The notes below the pieces were generated by a model. It did not search any database, was not told the DNA's origin, and was given only the letters and a program-made list of their open reading frames with translations. From Natronococcus sp. CG52 (lineage in GTDB: Archaea; Halobacteriota; Halobacteria; Halobacteriales; Natrialbaceae): a stretch of DNA of 64,000 nucleotides. The stretch is from the NCBI RefSeq assembly GCF_023913515.1, contig NZ_CP099391.1, forward strand, positions 1,426,001 through 1,490,000, given 5' to 3'. This document shows, piece after piece, positions 8,421 to 16,644 of the stretch; position 1 is the stretch's first letter; every line of letters starts with the position of its first letter. The position numbers and the translations under genes were made by a program.

Positions 8421-8816
8421 ACGGGGTCGGTCTCGAGAGGACCTTATTGTTAATGTGACGACTAGTCGGGCGCTCGTGGTCGCTTCCCGTCGGAAGGCAC
8501 CCACCCGACGGTCGAGGGCGACCCCGGTCTCGCTGCGGTCGGGGGACCACCCGGATCGACGACCAACCGGTGCGCGCCCCACCCGCGTGAGTACCCGTCG
8601 CCTGACGACCGTCCGGGCGATTCAGGCCTCGAGCGTCCCACCGCGACCGATCGTTTCGAGACGGGAACCGAGCGTACGAGCGGTCTACCGTCGACCGGTT
8701 CCGGTGACTACCGCCGGTATTCGCGGGGTACTCGGTAGCGGACACCGTCGTCCGTGGCTCGATCCGCAATCGGAGGATACTCACTCGCTCGAGGAAACGG
8801 TCGAAACGAAAACAGC
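8421..8816. other. Intergenic stretch, nothing recognised
   Basis: About 395 nt between the divergent small zinc protein and MFS genes. The first 40 nt are relatively AT-rich (ttattgttaatg) and probably hold the leftward promoter; the rest is GC-rich without a supported ORF, tRNA or long inverted repeat. Confidence 0.5.
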
Positions 8817-10040
8817 ATGTCGGTCCGGGAGACGATCGCTCGACTCGCGCGGTTCGACGTCCTCCTGCTCACCGCGGGAATCTGGTTTCTCGCGAAGTTT
8901 CTCCGGTACGCCTTTCCGCCGCTGTTCGACTCGTTTCAGGCCGGCTACGGCGTCTCGAACGCCGCGCTGGGAACCGCGTTCACCGGGTTCATGCTCGTCT
9001 ACGCGGCGATGCAGTTCCCTTCGGGCGTGCTGGCGGACCGACTCGGGCCGATAACCGTCGTGACGGCGGGCGCGCTGGTCGCCGCGAGCGCCGCGCTCGC
9101 GCTGGCCGTCGACGCCGCGTTTCCCGTGCTCGTCGCGGCGATGCTCGCGATGGGAGCGGGTACCGGCGCGCACAAAACCGTCGCGGTGCGACTGCTCGCT
9201 CGAGCGTATCCCGCCCGGACGGGTCGCGCGCTCGGCGTGCTCGACACCTTCGGCGCGTTCGGCGGCGTGGTCGCTCCGGCGGCAGTCGTCGCGGCCGCGG
9301 GACTCCCCTTTCTCTTCGTCGACGGCTGGCGTGCGATCTTTCTCGTTGCCGGACTCCTCGGTTTCGGACTCGCGGCCGCGTTCCGATTCCGAATTCCGGC
9401 GCGGTCCCCGTCCACTGCCGACCACGGTGACGCCGCAAATCACGGCGGCAGCGTTCGCCGGTACGCCGCGCTCTTTCGCGACCGGCAGTTCTCGGCGTTC
9501 GCGCTGCTGACCGTCCTCTTCTCGTTCACCTACAACGGCGTGGTCGCGTTCGCCCCGCTCTACCTGACCCGGGAGGCCGGCCTGACGCGGACGACCGCGG
9601 GAATTCTCTACAGCGGCCTCTTCCTCGCGAGTCTCGTCCAACTGGTGACCGGCGACCTGAGCGACCGGATCGGCAGGCTTCCGATCGTCGTCGCAACGCT
9701 CTCGCTCGCGTCGGTTTCGCTGCTCGCGTTCGTCTCGCTCACCGGTACCGGAAGCGCGATTCTGCTCGGCGGGACGCTCGTCGCGGTCGGCCTCGGATCC
9801 CACGGTTTTCGGCCCGTTCGCGGCGCGTACCTGATGGCCGCGATCCCCGACGACGTCGCCGGCGGCGGGCTGGGAATCGTCCGAACGCTGTTGATGGCCG
9901 CCGGCGCGGTCGCCCCGGCGGTCGTCGGCGTCCTCTCGGATATCGCCGGCTTCCGCCCCGCGTTCTGGCTCCTGGCCGGATCGATAACGGGCGCTACGCT
10001 GCTCGGAGCGGCGCTCTGGGCGCTCGAGAATCGTCCGTGA
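8817..10040 (+). CDS. Major facilitator superfamily transporter
   Basis: 407 residues with about twelve membrane helices in two six-helix halves joined by a hydrophilic loop (around 195-215, rich in His and Asp). The A-motif-like segment GVLADRLGPITVVTAGAL lies after helix 2 and its counterpart GDLSDRIGRLPIVVATLSL in the second half. The ATG at 8817 follows a gap without coding character; the upstream in-frame ATG at 8754 would add 21 polar residues. The substrate cannot be predicted. It precedes a small cupin gene in the same direction. Confidence 0.9.
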   Translation: MSVRETIARLARFDVLLLTAGIWFLAKFLRYAFPPLFDSFQAGYGVSNAALGTAFTGFMLVYAAMQFPSGVLADRLGPITVVTAGALVAASAALALAVDAAFPVLVAAMLAMGAGTGAHKTVAVRLLARAYPARTGRALGVLDTFGAFGGVVAPAAVVAAAGLPFLFVDGWRAIFLVAGLLGFGLAAAFRFRIPARSPSTADHGDAANHGGSVRRYAALFRDRQFSAFALLTVLFSFTYNGVVAFAPLYLTREAGLTRTTAGILYSGLFLASLVQLVTGDLSDRIGRLPIVVATLSLASVSLLAFVSLTGTGSAILLGGTLVAVGLGSHGFRPVRGAYLMAAIPDDVAGGGLGIVRTLLMAAGAVAPAVVGVLSDIAGFRPAFWLLAGSITGATLLGAALWALENRP

Positions 10041-10118
10041 GACGTCGTCGAGACCGACCCACGACCCGCCGCTCCCGCTGGCATCGCTTTTTTGCTGTCG
10101 TTCGTGGAACCGCTGCGT

Positions 10119-10484
10119 ATGTACTCGCTGATCGACCTCGACAACGTCGACTCGCACGAACTCGACCAGGAAGCCCCCACGCTGTTGCCGGTCGGACTGG
10201 AGCTACAGCCCGAGCAGATGCGACCGAGCGTCTGGCAGTACGAGGAGGGCGAGGAGAACGCCTACCACCGTCAGAACGAGCAGGAGGAGCTGTACGTCGT
10301 CCTCGAGGGAACCGTCGACGTCACGATCGAACGCGAGGACGAGCGCGACGTCGTCACGCTCTCGAAACACGACTTTCTCGTCGTTCCGCCGGAGTCCTGG
10401 CGCCAACTCAGGGCCGTCGAGGAGAGCACGGTGCTCGTCATTGGCGCTCCGAACGTGAAAGACGACAGCATCCTCCCGGAGTGA
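10119..10484 (+). CDS. Cupin-domain protein
   Basis: 121 residues, a single cupin barrel. Motif 1 is read as ENAYHRQNEQEELYVVLEG (about 48-66) with the metal-binding His and Glu residues; the second motif, KHDFLVVPPESWRQLRA, keeps Pro but lacks the usual His, so metal binding may be incomplete. The ATG at 10119 starts the fold cleanly with MYSLIDLDNVDSHELD. It is convergent with the actin-like gene, with 16 nt between ends. Probably a small-molecule-binding or isomerase-type cupin; substrate unknown. Confidence 0.8.
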   Translation: MYSLIDLDNVDSHELDQEAPTLLPVGLELQPEQMRPSVWQYEEGEENAYHRQNEQEELYVVLEGTVDVTIEREDERDVVTLSKHDFLVVPPESWRQLRAVEESTVLVIGAPNVKDDSILPE

Positions 10485-10500
10485 CGGCGAGAGCGGAAAA

Positions 10501-12990
10501 TCACGCTCGGCCTTCGAGCAGGACCGCGACCGCGAGCAACAGGAGGCCGACGACGGCCGCGACGGCGCCGACGGTGACCGCACCCGCAAGCGCGACGGCC
10601 CCGCCGGCGACGAGTCCCGCACCGCCACCACCGGCCGCGACGGCGGGGACGACGCCGGCTGCCTCGGTCGATCCGGTTCGGACCGACTCGAGTTCCGTCC
10701 GGAGTGCGTCGATCTCGTTCCGGAGGTCGGGTGTCCGGTCCGCGGCCGATTCGTCCGACACCGCCTCGAAATCGGTCGTAAGTTCGTCGACCTCCGCGGC
10801 GACCGCGTCGACGCGCCGTTCCTGTTCTTCGAGCCGGTTCGCGTGCTCGCTCGTCCGCTCGTCGAGCGCCGACTCGACCGCGTCGACTCGGTCCGAGACG
10901 TCGCTTTTGCTCACTTCGAGCCGCGATTCGACCGTCTCGAGGTCGGCTGCGAGCGAGTCGAGGGCGGTCGAGTCCGAAACCTCGTCCTCGAGATCGGCAA
11001 CCGCATCCGAAACGCTTCCAACGGTCTCCTCGAGGTCCGCGTAGTCGTCGGTCAGCGACTCGAGATCGTCGTCGATCGCTTCGACGCGCTCGTCGGTAGC
11101 AGCCGCCGACCGGAGCTCGTCGGTCGCTCGCTGGACGGTTTCGATTCGGTCCTCGAGCGTCGCCGACCGCTCCAAGACTGACGCTTCGAGCCCCTCGAGT
11201 TCGTCCTCGAGGGTAGTCTCGACGCCGTCGATCCGCGCGTCCGTCCGTTCCGAGACCTCCTCGAGCCGGCCCGAGACGCCGCTGATCCGGGTTGCCTGTT
11301 CCTCGAGACGGTCACCGATCCCGTCCGTCCGGGAGCCCAGCCCGCTGAGCCGGTCGTCCATCTCGTCGAGGGCGTCCGCCAGCCCGTCGACGCGAGCGTC
11401 GATCGGTTCGAGATCGGCCGTCGTCGCGGCTCGCTCGCTGAGGTCGTTCAGGCACGTCCGCAGGTTTTCGAGTTCCGTCCCGACGGTTTCGCTCCGGTCG
11501 GCGACCGCTTCGAGGTCGGTCTCGACTGCCGAAATCTCCTCCTCGAGATCGTTACGTTCGCTCGACGCGGTGTCCACGAGTTCCACGAGCGCACCGTCGA
11601 GGTTCTCGACGCCGTCCTCGAGTGCGGCGAGATCGTTCGAGAGGTCGTCGACCGACGTTTCGAGTGCGTCGACTGCCTCGCCGCTCGCGTACGTGTCGCT
11701 CTCGTCCACGAGTGCCGCCATATCGTCCGCGACGGCCCCGAGTTCCTCGTCGAGTTCCTGCAGGTCGGCCGCCGGCGCGGATCGTTCCTCGACGGACTCG
11801 ACCGTGTCAGCGAGATCCTCGAGATCCGCGCTCACCGACTGGATCTCCTCGTCGCGGTTCGCGAGGCGGTCGAACAGCTGGTCGATAGCGTCGTTCGCCC
11901 GTTCGGTCTCGCGCTCGTGGTCGAGCGATCCGTCGAACGAGAGCGTGATTCCGTCGGCGTCGGCATCGGTTTCGCGGGAGTCACCGGCAGTAGCTGCTTC
12001 GTCGGCTTCGGCCGCCGGTTCGTCGACGGCGACTCCGTCGTCGCCGGTGACACCGTCTCGCGCCGCCGCGAGTGCTCCTCTGGCCGCGCTCGCAGCCGGG
12101 TCGTCGGCCAGTCTGACACCCCGAACGGAAACGGGGAGATTCGAGGCGTCGAACCGGCCGCCAAAGAGGTACTCGACGCCCTCGACCGCCCCCTCGCCGC
12201 CGATCGCGAGCGGGACCGCGAGCCCCTGCTGGAGTTCGCTCTCGTCGGCTTCTGCCCGGATCGCGTCGGCGAGTTCGCCGACGAGATCGTCGTACGCCTG
12301 TGCGAGCGCACTCTCGATCTCTCCGGTCGCCGCGTTCGGATCGAGTTCGAACTCCTCGAGCGCCGCTGCAACTCGTGCCGGCGCGTGTCCGGTGTCGGCC
12401 GCCGCTCGGTCGACGAGCCAGTCGCCGCCTTTCGCGACCGAGAACGCCATCGCCGGGACGCCGTAGTACGCGAGCGCGACGCTCGTGGTCTGACGGTCGA
12501 TACAGACGCCGAGACCGGTGTAGTTGTCCGTCGCGAGTTGGTCGTAGACGACGGCGAACCCCCTGCCGATGGGGGTCGGGTCGACGTCTCGTGCGGCGCG
12601 AATCGACTCGAGAACGCCCTGGTGCGTTCCGGCCGTTGCGGCCGTGTCGACCACCGTGCCCGGCGTCGTGTAACAGCCCCGCCCGTCCGTCTCCTCCGGG
12701 AGAACGGCGTCGACGATCGACTCCAGTGCCGGACGCGCGTACGCCTCGTCCACGAGCACTCCGTTCCCGAACAACTCGCAGGGCTCGTCTTTCGCGGCGT
12801 TCGCGGCCGAACCTACGACGTACACCGTATCGCCGACGTCGACCGTCAGCGTGTCCGCCAGCGAGAGCCCTGCCGACTCGAGCGCCGGTTCGGCGACGGG
12901 AGCCACGACCGGCAGTTCCGACCTCGCCGGTTCGTCGCCGTCCGTAACCGCCGTAATCGCCCCGGATCCGATATCGAGACCGTATGCCAT
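10501..12990 (-). CDS. Actin-like ATPase domain fused to long coiled coil and C-terminal membrane anchor
   Basis: 829 residues from the ATG at 12990. The first 310 residues look like an actin/Hsp70-fold (ASKHA) ATPase: phosphate-1 loop YGLDIGSGAITAV (3-15), phosphate-2 GVCIDRQTTSVAL (161-173) and an adenosine-like motif PLAIGGEGAVEGVEYLF (260-276). An acidic linker (310-360) leads to about 400 residues of heptad-like coiled coil (about 370-770) built of repeated LxxxxxDLxxL units. The C-terminus is a Gly/Ala-rich hydrophobic block (about 780-826) ending in LEGRA, likely a membrane anchor. Haloarchaeal actin homologues salactin and volactin are known; I do not recognise this fusion as either. 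A cytoskeletal or partitioning scaffold at the membrane is inferred. It may not polymerise. Confidence 0.7.
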   Translation of the reverse strand: MAYGLDIGSGAITAVTDGDEPARSELPVVAPVAEPALESAGLSLADTLTVDVGDTVYVVGSAANAAKDEPCELFGNGVLVDEAYARPALESIVDAVLPEETDGRGCYTTPGTVVDTAATAGTHQGVLESIRAARDVDPTPIGRGFAVVYDQLATDNYTGLGVCIDRQTTSVALAYYGVPAMAFSVAKGGDWLVDRAAADTGHAPARVAAALEEFELDPNAATGEIESALAQAYDDLVGELADAIRAEADESELQQGLAVPLAIGGEGAVEGVEYLFGGRFDASNLPVSVRGVRLADDPAASAARGALAAARDGVTGDDGVAVDEPAAEADEAATAGDSRETDADADGITLSFDGSLDHERETERANDAIDQLFDRLANRDEEIQSVSADLEDLADTVESVEERSAPAADLQELDEELGAVADDMAALVDESDTYASGEAVDALETSVDDLSNDLAALEDGVENLDGALVELVDTASSERNDLEEEISAVETDLEAVADRSETVGTELENLRTCLNDLSERAATTADLEPIDARVDGLADALDEMDDRLSGLGSRTDGIGDRLEEQATRISGVSGRLEEVSERTDARIDGVETTLEDELEGLEASVLERSATLEDRIETVQRATDELRSAAATDERVEAIDDDLESLTDDYADLEETVGSVSDAVADLEDEVSDSTALDSLAADLETVESRLEVSKSDVSDRVDAVESALDERTSEHANRLEEQERRVDAVAAEVDELTTDFEAVSDESAADRTPDLRNEIDALRTELESVRTGSTEAAGVVPAVAAGGGGAGLVAGGAVALAGAVTVGAVAAVVGLLLLAVAVLLEGRA

Positions 12991-13150
12991 GACCGCGGGA
13001 ACTCGGAGCGTCCTCTTGGAGGTTTGGTCTCGAGTACCAGAAGTGAAAATTAGGCTGTTGCCGCCTGATAGGCGCGGGTGTATCAACTCGAGAGGTCGAC
13101 GCCGATACGAGTGATACCACACTGGAACGGGCGAGTGATCGCATTCAACC

Positions 13151-13158
13151 TATTTACC
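13151..13158 (+). promoter_or_regulatory. TATA element for the SHOCT gene
   Basis: tatttacc about 27 nt before the ATG at 13181, preceded by a purine/aac stretch as in archaeal BRE-TATA promoters. The spacing implies a leaderless or near-leaderless transcript. Confidence 0.55.
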
Positions 13159-13180
13159 GCTCGCCGATGTCGAACGCGCT

Positions 13181-13531
13181 ATGTCGGCAGATGACGCGTT
13201 CATCCGAACGCTTCTCCTCTTCGTCGCGATCGTGCTGCTCGTCCCGTTTCTCGTGATGCTCGTGCTGATGCCACTGATGGGATTCTGGGGTGGAGGCCAC
13301 ATGTGGAACGGCTGGAGCGGAGGGGGAACGATCTGGACGTGGGTGCTGCCGTGGGCTGTGTTTCTGGTGGTGATCCTCGGCGGTGGGTATCTCCTAGCCC
13401 GTTCGCTGGACAGAGGCGAGCGCCAGAAAACGGACCCCGCACTCGAGGAGTTGCGGGTAGCGTACGCTCGGGGTGAACTCTCCGACGAAGAGTTCGAGGA
13501 ACGGCGCGAACGGCTCCGGCGCGAGCGATAA
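13181..13531 (+). CDS. SHOCT-domain membrane protein
   Basis: 116 residues. Two membrane helices (about 9-34 and 50-70) enclose a Gly/Trp/His-rich loop (GFWGGGHMWNGWSGGG). The C-terminus is a SHOCT domain: DPALEELRVAYARGELSDEEFEERR (split here only for description, about 86-112), with the ARGEIxxEEF pattern. SHOCT domains are short helical segments thought to mediate oligomerisation. It is divergent from the actin-like gene and starts 190 nt from its start codon, so a common control region is possible. Confidence 0.85.
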   Translation: MSADDAFIRTLLLFVAIVLLVPFLVMLVLMPLMGFWGGGHMWNGWSGGGTIWTWVLPWAVFLVVILGGGYLLARSLDRGERQKTDPALEELRVAYARGELSDEEFEERRERLRRER

Positions 13532-13629
13532 TCGGTCGATCGGCCGTCGTTCACCCGCGAGATCCCTCGTACGAGTAACAGTTCCTGCGTTCCTCGAGAT
13601 GCGACACGAGCAGGGACGACAGAGCCCAG

Positions 13630-14454
13630 TTATCGATTCGAGAGCGAGTCGTCGACGGCCACGCCGTCCCCGACGGACAGCGTCGCTCCCCACGCCGACT
13701 CCGGAACGCGGGTGTTGACCATCAGCCGGAAGTAGTGATCGAACCACGCCTCGCTCGCCCACGCCGGCAGGGTCGCCTCGCGCCGCTCGACGAACCGCTC
13801 CCGGAAGCCGTCGGTTTCCTCGCCGGTGTCCGGATCGCGCGTCGGGACCACGCAGCGCTGGCACGGGTTCACCCCCTCGAAAGAAGTCTCGCCGACGGTG
13901 AACGGGACGACTCGACCCGGTGTCTCGTAGAGTCGATCCTCCCAGAACGCCGGAACGTCGCCTACGACGAGATTGGGCCGGAGGCGGCGACACATCTCGG
14001 CGGCATCGATGCCGTCGTACCATGAGGCGACCGCCTCGAGCGTCCCGCTGCTAATAACGGTCGGTCCCGAGGCGTCCGTATCGTCGGGAAACCCGCCCTC
14101 ACCGTCGCGGACGACCTCGACCGGATAGCCGAGTCGATCGGAGAGCCATCCGGCGAGTTCGTCTCGATCACGTTCCAGGTGGAAGGTGGTCGCCTCGTCG
14201 TCGTCGTCGCGATCACGAACCGTCACCGTCGCGCGTTCGAGGTCGTACCCGACCGCCAGCAGGTGAATCTGGGATTCGCGTTTGCCGTTGACGTACGGGG
14301 CGTCGTCGGCCGTCTCCGTTCGGTCCGTCGCCTCGACGATCGCGTAGCGGCGATCCCAGTCGAGCCCACCGTTGGCGACGATCTTCGCGGTCTCGACCGA
14401 CGTCGCGTCGAGCGACTTGATCGGGTGAACGCGAATCCGCTCGAGGACAGTCAT
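13630..14454 (-). CDS. MOSC-domain protein (YcbX/mARC-like)
   Basis: 274 residues: an N-terminal MOSC beta-barrel domain (about 1-110, with IRVHPIKSLDATSVETA and LDWDRRYAIVEA) followed by a MOSC domain. The conserved cysteine expected to bind sulfur or the molybdenum cofactor lies in FEGVNPCQRCVVPTRDPDTG (about 194-213). MARC and YcbX relatives reduce N-hydroxylated compounds using molybdenum cofactor; whether this one does is inferred from family. It is monocistronic and divergent from pckA. Confidence 0.85.
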   Translation of the reverse strand: MTVLERIRVHPIKSLDATSVETAKIVANGGLDWDRRYAIVEATDRTETADDAPYVNGKRESQIHLLAVGYDLERATVTVRDRDDDDEATTFHLERDRDELAGWLSDRLGYPVEVVRDGEGGFPDDTDASGPTVISSGTLEAVASWYDGIDAAEMCRRLRPNLVVGDVPAFWEDRLYETPGRVVPFTVGETSFEGVNPCQRCVVPTRDPDTGEETDGFRERFVERREATLPAWASEAWFDHYFRLMVNTRVPESAWGATLSVGDGVAVDDSLSNR

Positions 14455-14810
14455 CGACCCGGGTATCGCCTTCGCTCTCGTTTAGCACTGTCCATTGTCA
14501 GCGCCGCCGTCCCGAAAGCGTCGATCGGCGTCGATTGTTCCGCTCCCGTTTCCACGACGATCCTCCGGATACCGATCGACTCTCAGCGGGCGAGTTATCG
14601 GCGTTACGGATAGCTGTTAAATTTTATTCTTATGCGAGTACGATCTCAGAACCATATTGATTCTGAGAGGAGTATTGGAATTACAATATGGCCGAGAACA
14701 TCCGTGATGACGTAGGAGATGCATACATCGCTCGATGGGAAGATAGGACGTGACATATCCGAATCAAAATCCTGCAGGTTTATACATCAGGAAGTTGGTG
14801 GCTCAGGTGT
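14455..14810. promoter_or_regulatory. AT-rich regulatory region upstream of pckA with inverted repeats
   Basis: The region is markedly richer in A+T than its neighbours between 14600 and 14790. It holds ctcagaa (14645-14651) paired with ttctgag (14661-14667), and ccatattg (14652-14659) paired with caatatgg (14684-14691). A 21-codon frame starts at 14688 (MAENIRDDVGDAYIARWEDR, then T and stop) but has no supporting context. A TATA element is at 14779-14784. Confidence 0.45.
14779..14784 (+). promoter_or_regulatory. TATA box of pckA
   Basis: tttata, centred about 29 nt before the ATG at 14811. The distance predicts transcription starting a few nucleotides before the start codon, so the mRNA should be almost leaderless. 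Confidence 0.6.
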
Positions 14811-16322
14811 ATGTCCGAAACCGGAGCGGAGTCACGTCCGCTGGGTCGGCAGCTTCCCGATCCAGTTACCGCGTCGAACGTCCGGTACAATCCACCGCTC
14901 GAGGAGCTTCGTGAACTCGCCAGAGCCGACGAGACGACGACCGAGTTCGGTTCGCCGTCGTACGTCAGCGACGTTCGCTCGCGGAGTTCCGACCGAACGA
15001 AGAACGCCGTCGATCACGGGTTCTCGGAGCGCGATCGCGAACTGGTCGACGAGGCGGTCACCGCCGTCGGAAGCCGCGAGATGCTCTGCGTGGACCGGCT
15101 GATGGGGCGACACTCGGAGGCGACCTTCTGCTGTCGGTTCTACGTCCCCGTCGAACACGCTCGAATCGCCCTCGCCTGGGCGAACCTGTTCGAACCGAGC
15201 GACGGTCGGGAGCCGGACCTGCGAACGGTACAGCTCCCCGACTACGACGAAACCGCGATCCGAATCCGACCCGACGACGGATTCACAGCCGTCCTCGGCA
15301 GCGACTACACGGGCGAAGCGAAGAAGTCGTTTCTCCGGCTGTTCATGTATCGCATCAAACAGCAGGGCGGACTCGGTCTCCACGCCGGGAGCAAGCGGGT
15401 GCGCGTTCGCGGCGCTGACGGCGAGTTACGGAACGTCGGACAGCTGTTCATGGGGCTCTCCGCGACCGGCAAATCGACGCTCACCGCACACGGCTGCTGG
15501 CTCGAGGAGCCCGAAGGCGCTACCATGCTCCAGGACGACGTCTGTGCGCTGCTCCCGGACGGGTCCGTGCCCGGCAGCGAGGGGAAGGGACTGTTCATCA
15601 AGACGATCGGCCTCGACGAATCCGAGCAGCCGGGTCTTTACGAGGCCGCGACGAACGAGTCCGCCATCCTCGAGAACGTCGCCGTCGACGACGACGGCTC
15701 GGTAGACTTCGACGAGCCGCGGTACACGGCGAACGCCCGCGCGATCGTTCAGCGCGACGAACTCCGGAGCGCGGCCGACGATATCGATCTCGAGGAACTC
15801 GATCAGGTCTTTTTCATCACGCGGAACCCGCTCATGCCGCCCGTCGCGAAGCTCTCGACCGAGCAGGCCGCCGCGGCGTTCATGCTCGGCGAGTCGATCG
15901 AAACCAGCGCCGGCGATCCGTCACGGGCCGGCGAGTCGATCCGCGTCGTCGGAACGAACCCGTTCATCGTCGGCCCGGAGGGCGAGGAGGGGAACGTCTT
16001 CTCCGACCTCATCGATCTGCTCGACGTCGACTGTTACCTGCTCAACACGGGGTATCTCGGCGACGAGACCAAGGATATTGGCGTCACCGAATCGGTGACG
16101 ATCCTCACCGAGACCGCCCGCGGCACGATCGAGTGGACCGACGACGACCGCACCGGGCTGACGATTCCGGAATCGGTCCCCGGTATCGAAATCGGCGACT
16201 ATTACGTCCCGGACTACGTCGACGATTACGACGCAACCCTCGCCGACCTTCGACTCGAGCGCCGCGAGTACCTCGAACAGTTCGACGAACTCCGCGAGGG
16301 GATTCTCGAGGCGGCCTACTGA
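14811..16322 (+). CDS. pckA: Phosphoenolpyruvate carboxykinase (ATP)
   Basis: 503 residues, ATP-dependent PEPCK, which converts oxaloacetate to PEP and commits carbon to gluconeogenesis. The P-loop is GLSATGKST (215-223); the kinase-2 metal-binding segment MLQDDVCAL follows at 239-247; GSDYTGEAKKSF (163-174) is the oxaloacetate/metal-binding region with the conserved Lys. Length is slightly below the usual 520-540 residues. The gene stands alone with its own TATA box and a palindrome-containing upstream region, which suggests carbon-source control. Confidence 0.95.
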   Translation: MSETGAESRPLGRQLPDPVTASNVRYNPPLEELRELARADETTTEFGSPSYVSDVRSRSSDRTKNAVDHGFSERDRELVDEAVTAVGSREMLCVDRLMGRHSEATFCCRFYVPVEHARIALAWANLFEPSDGREPDLRTVQLPDYDETAIRIRPDDGFTAVLGSDYTGEAKKSFLRLFMYRIKQQGGLGLHAGSKRVRVRGADGELRNVGQLFMGLSATGKSTLTAHGCWLEEPEGATMLQDDVCALLPDGSVPGSEGKGLFIKTIGLDESEQPGLYEAATNESAILENVAVDDDGSVDFDEPRYTANARAIVQRDELRSAADDIDLEELDQVFFITRNPLMPPVAKLSTEQAAAAFMLGESIETSAGDPSRAGESIRVVGTNPFIVGPEGEEGNVFSDLIDLLDVDCYLLNTGYLGDETKDIGVTESVTILTETARGTIEWTDDDRTGLTIPESVPGIEIGDYYVPDYVDDYDATLADLRLERREYLEQFDELREGILEAAY

Positions 16323-16578
16323 TCGAGAATAGAACGCGATCGGGCACAATTCAGTTGTTCGTGAACGTGACCTGTACGGATTTCGACTGATCCGATCCGG
16401 GGATGTGAGCGTGTGTTCCAAACGCCACACCTGATAGTTGGCAAACCGACAATAGGAGCACCGTTCAGCGCCGTTATACCGGGACGAGATTCGGACGATC
16501 GTTCGGCGAAACGTGCTTCGTAATTAGTGTTTTCTGCCTCGAGAGTTGTCGGTATTCCGGATTACGTCGCGGAACGAG

Positions 16579-16613
16579 ATATTTATCACTGAAATGGCAG
16601 TACCAGTTTAAGC
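16579..16613 (+). promoter_or_regulatory. Promoter region of the acidic repeat protein gene
   Basis: Two TATA-like elements precede the ATG at 16645: gatatttatc at 16579-16588 and gtttaagc at 16606-16613. The second lies about 35 nt upstream and would give a leader of a few nucleotides; the first would give a leader of about 35 nt. The rest of 16323-16578 shows no gene. Confidence 0.4.
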
Positions 16614-16644
16614 AGCACGACACCCCGTATCAGGAACGCGGGAC

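Noticed and set aside
14606-14620. acggatagctgttaa, matching 29557-29571 at 14 of 15 positions, as a possible mobile-element scar
   Set aside because: In 64 kb many 15-mer pairs with one mismatch are expected by chance, and no transposase or terminal repeat flanks either copy.
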